Assembly: GCA_963713445.1 (NCBI GenBank)
Contig: CAVQMB010000015.1
Span: forward strand, 66,743 to 130,742
Length of the DNA stretch: 64,000 nucleotides
Direction of reading: 5' to 3'
From: CAVQMB01 sp963713445
Lineage (GTDB): Bacteria; Pseudomonadota; Gammaproteobacteria; Competibacterales; Competibacteraceae
Position numbers and translations under genes: made by a program. Positions 62,603 through 64,000 of this stretch are shown here, piece by piece; the first letter of the stretch is position 1; each line of letters starts with the position of its first letter. The notes below the pieces were generated by a model. That model was given only the letters and a program-made list of their open reading frames with translations, was not told the origin of the DNA and searched no databases.

Positions 62603-62716
62603 GGCGCCGTAGAGGCTTAGATAGGGTCGCGGGTGGATGGGGGCGACGGCGACGCAGTCGCTGCAGGCCAGGGTGACGGGTAATCCTGGCTGGCTAGTGT
62701 GCGGCGGATAGGGCGT

Positions 62717-63655
62717 TCAGCAGCCGGATGGTAGCATCACCACGCCATCGCCTAGCGGGCAGTGGCGCACGGCATCGTGCAGCGTGCGCAAAGCCTTGGG
62801 CCGGGTGAAGCTTTTGCGCCAGGCGAGGGCAACGCTACGACGAGGCACCGGTTCGATGAACGGACGCACGCTGACCATCTCCTGATCGTTACCGGCGTGG
62901 CTGACGGAACTCAGCGGCAATACCGTGATCCCCATCCCCGATGCGACCATGAGCCGGATGGTTTCCAGCGAACTGCCTTCCAGGGTTTTCTGTATGTTGT
63001 CAGAAGTCAGGGTGGTTCTGTTGCATTCTGGGCAGACCTGTAATACCTGATCCCGGAAACAGTGCCCCGGCCCCAGCAGGAGCAGGTCCTCGCGCGCCAG
63101 CAGCGGTGCCCGAATGGCACTTCGCCGCTCCAGTGGATGGCCTTTGGGCATCAGGACCACGAAAGGTTCCTCGTACAAGGCTTCGGTGAAAATACCGGGC
63201 AGTGCGTAGGGCAGCGAGATGATGATGACGTCGAGCTTGCCATGCCTGAGTCGTTCGCTCAACTCGGTGGTGTAGTTTTCTTCGATCTGGAGTGGCATCT
63301 GGGGGGCTGCACGGCGGAGCAGCGGAATCAACCGTGGCAGCAGATAAGGGCCTATGGTATAGATCACGCCGACGCGTAGAATGCCGGCCAAATCATCCTG
63401 GCTCCGGGCCGCCAAGCGGGGGATGACAGCGGCTTCCTCCAATACCCGCTGGGCCTGCTCGATGATCCGCTCGCCTACGGGGGTTGCGCTGATCTCGCCA
63501 GTGGTGCGCTCGAACAGTGTGACGCCAAGCTCGTCCTCGAGTTTGCGCACCGCCACACTCAGGGTGGGCTGGCTAACAAAGCAGGCTTCTGCAGCACGCC
63601 CGAAGTGGTGCTCGCGCGCCACCGCGGTAATATAGCGAAGTTCGGTCAGCGTCAT
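62717..63655 (-). CDS. oxyR: Hydrogen-peroxide-sensing LysR regulator OxyR
   Basis: 312 residues. The N-terminal LysR helix-turn-helix reads HFGRAAEACFVSQPTLSVAVRKLEDELGV. The redox motif GHCFRDQVLQVC places cysteines at 199 and 208, the same numbers as in E. coli OxyR, where they form the activating disulfide. It controls catalase/peroxidase-type genes; none is adjacent. The C-terminus reads into a truncated MFS frame immediately after the stop. It is divergent from icd with 221 bp between, in which I found no clear OxyR box. Confidence 0.95.
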   Translation of the reverse strand: MTLTELRYITAVAREHHFGRAAEACFVSQPTLSVAVRKLEDELGVTLFERTTGEISATPVGERIIEQAQRVLEEAAVIPRLAARSQDDLAGILRVGVIYTIGPYLLPRLIPLLRRAAPQMPLQIEENYTTELSERLRHGKLDVIIISLPYALPGIFTEALYEEPFVVLMPKGHPLERRSAIRAPLLAREDLLLLGPGHCFRDQVLQVCPECNRTTLTSDNIQKTLEGSSLETIRLMVASGMGITVLPLSSVSHAGNDQEMVSVRPFIEPVPRRSVALAWRKSFTRPKALRTLHDAVRHCPLGDGVVMLPSGC

Positions 63656-63876
63656 TGGTGCAGGATACTAACAGCCCGGGCCGGGTCCGCAACAGCTCCA
63701 GGCTACATGGACAGACTCGGACTTTGTGTGTAAAGTTACATGGTTAACTTCCTAATGTCCTAATGGTGCGGACGCTATTGACGGCGCAGCCATACCTTAT
63801 GGCCGGCATCGGCCGCGCATGTGTCGCTTCAGCCCATAATCGATAGCGTCCAGAGAGTTTCCGGTAAGGAGATTGC

Positions 63877-64000
63877 ATGGCCACCCAACATATCAGGCTT
63901 CCCCAAGGCGGGGGAAAGATCACTATCGTGGATGGAAAGCCGCAGGTTCCTGACAATCCGATCGTCGGCTACGTCGAAGGTGATGGCATCGGTCCCGATA
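63877..64000 (+). CDS. icd: Isocitrate dehydrogenase (NADP), 5' part only
   Basis: The first 41 codons, cut by the window edge. The start ATG at 63877 follows AAGGA. The translation has QHIRLPQGGGKITIVDGK, then VPDNPIVGYVEGDGIGPD, which is the N-terminal signature of bacterial NADP-dependent isocitrate dehydrogenase. It catalyses oxidative decarboxylation of isocitrate to 2-oxoglutarate in the TCA cycle. Confidence 0.9.
   Translation, partial: MATQHIRLPQGGGKITIVDGKPQVPDNPIVGYVEGDGIGPD

Overview
The window looks like a chromosomal segment of a GC-rich, facultatively anaerobic, denitrification-type gammaproteobacterium. The signs are a Pseudomonas-like T6SS gene order, a complete narGHJI-ppiC operon, an astCADB arginine operon, NnrS, a DNR-like regulator, and an OxyR with Cys199 and Cys208. 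I cannot place it below class. No rRNA, tRNA, CRISPR array, insertion sequence or phage gene was seen.

Layout. (1) 1-3157: housekeeping genes: 5' end of cca, a lipoprotein aminopeptidase, an NDUFA9-like epimerase, a CoA-binding protein and a CsaA-like protein. (2) 3317-9153: a tetR gene behind a textbook FNR-type promoter, converging on astCADB (arginine succinyltransferase pathway, no astE). (3) 9768-14753: an autoregulated-looking tetR / RND adaptor / RND pump operon with a near-perfect operator over its -10. (4) 15018-19029: alanine racemase, a 435-codon orphan ORF and a TPR-methyltransferase. (5) 19061-39318: a T6SS locus in two divergent arms. The minus arm is tssA-B-C-hcp-tagJ-tssE-F-G-H. 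The plus arm is tagH(FHA)-tssK-L-M-tagF-pppA. The order is that of Pseudomonas HSI-I, but tssJ, vgrG (tssI), PAAR, ppkA and effector genes are absent. (6) 39453-46623: a GntR-regulated sugar ABC transporter with a D-apionate-lactonase-like enzyme. (7) 46752-61312: a nitrate/NO zone: DNR-like regulator, SirB2, NnrS, aldo/keto reductase, RRM protein, diguanylate cyclase, cold-shock protein and ppiC-narIJHG. (8) 61476-64000: a decayed TRAP permease, a truncated MFS transporter, oxyR and the start of icd.

The clearest non-coding signal is a set of four FNR/ANR/DNR-type boxes. They lie ahead of the first tetR (3317), the DNR-like gene (47537), nnrS (49306, inside a 40-bp perfect palindrome) and narG (61299). 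Two of them (tetR and narG) sit exactly 22 bp from a -10 element, which is class II activator geometry. This suggests one oxygen/NO-responsive circuit connecting separate parts of the window.
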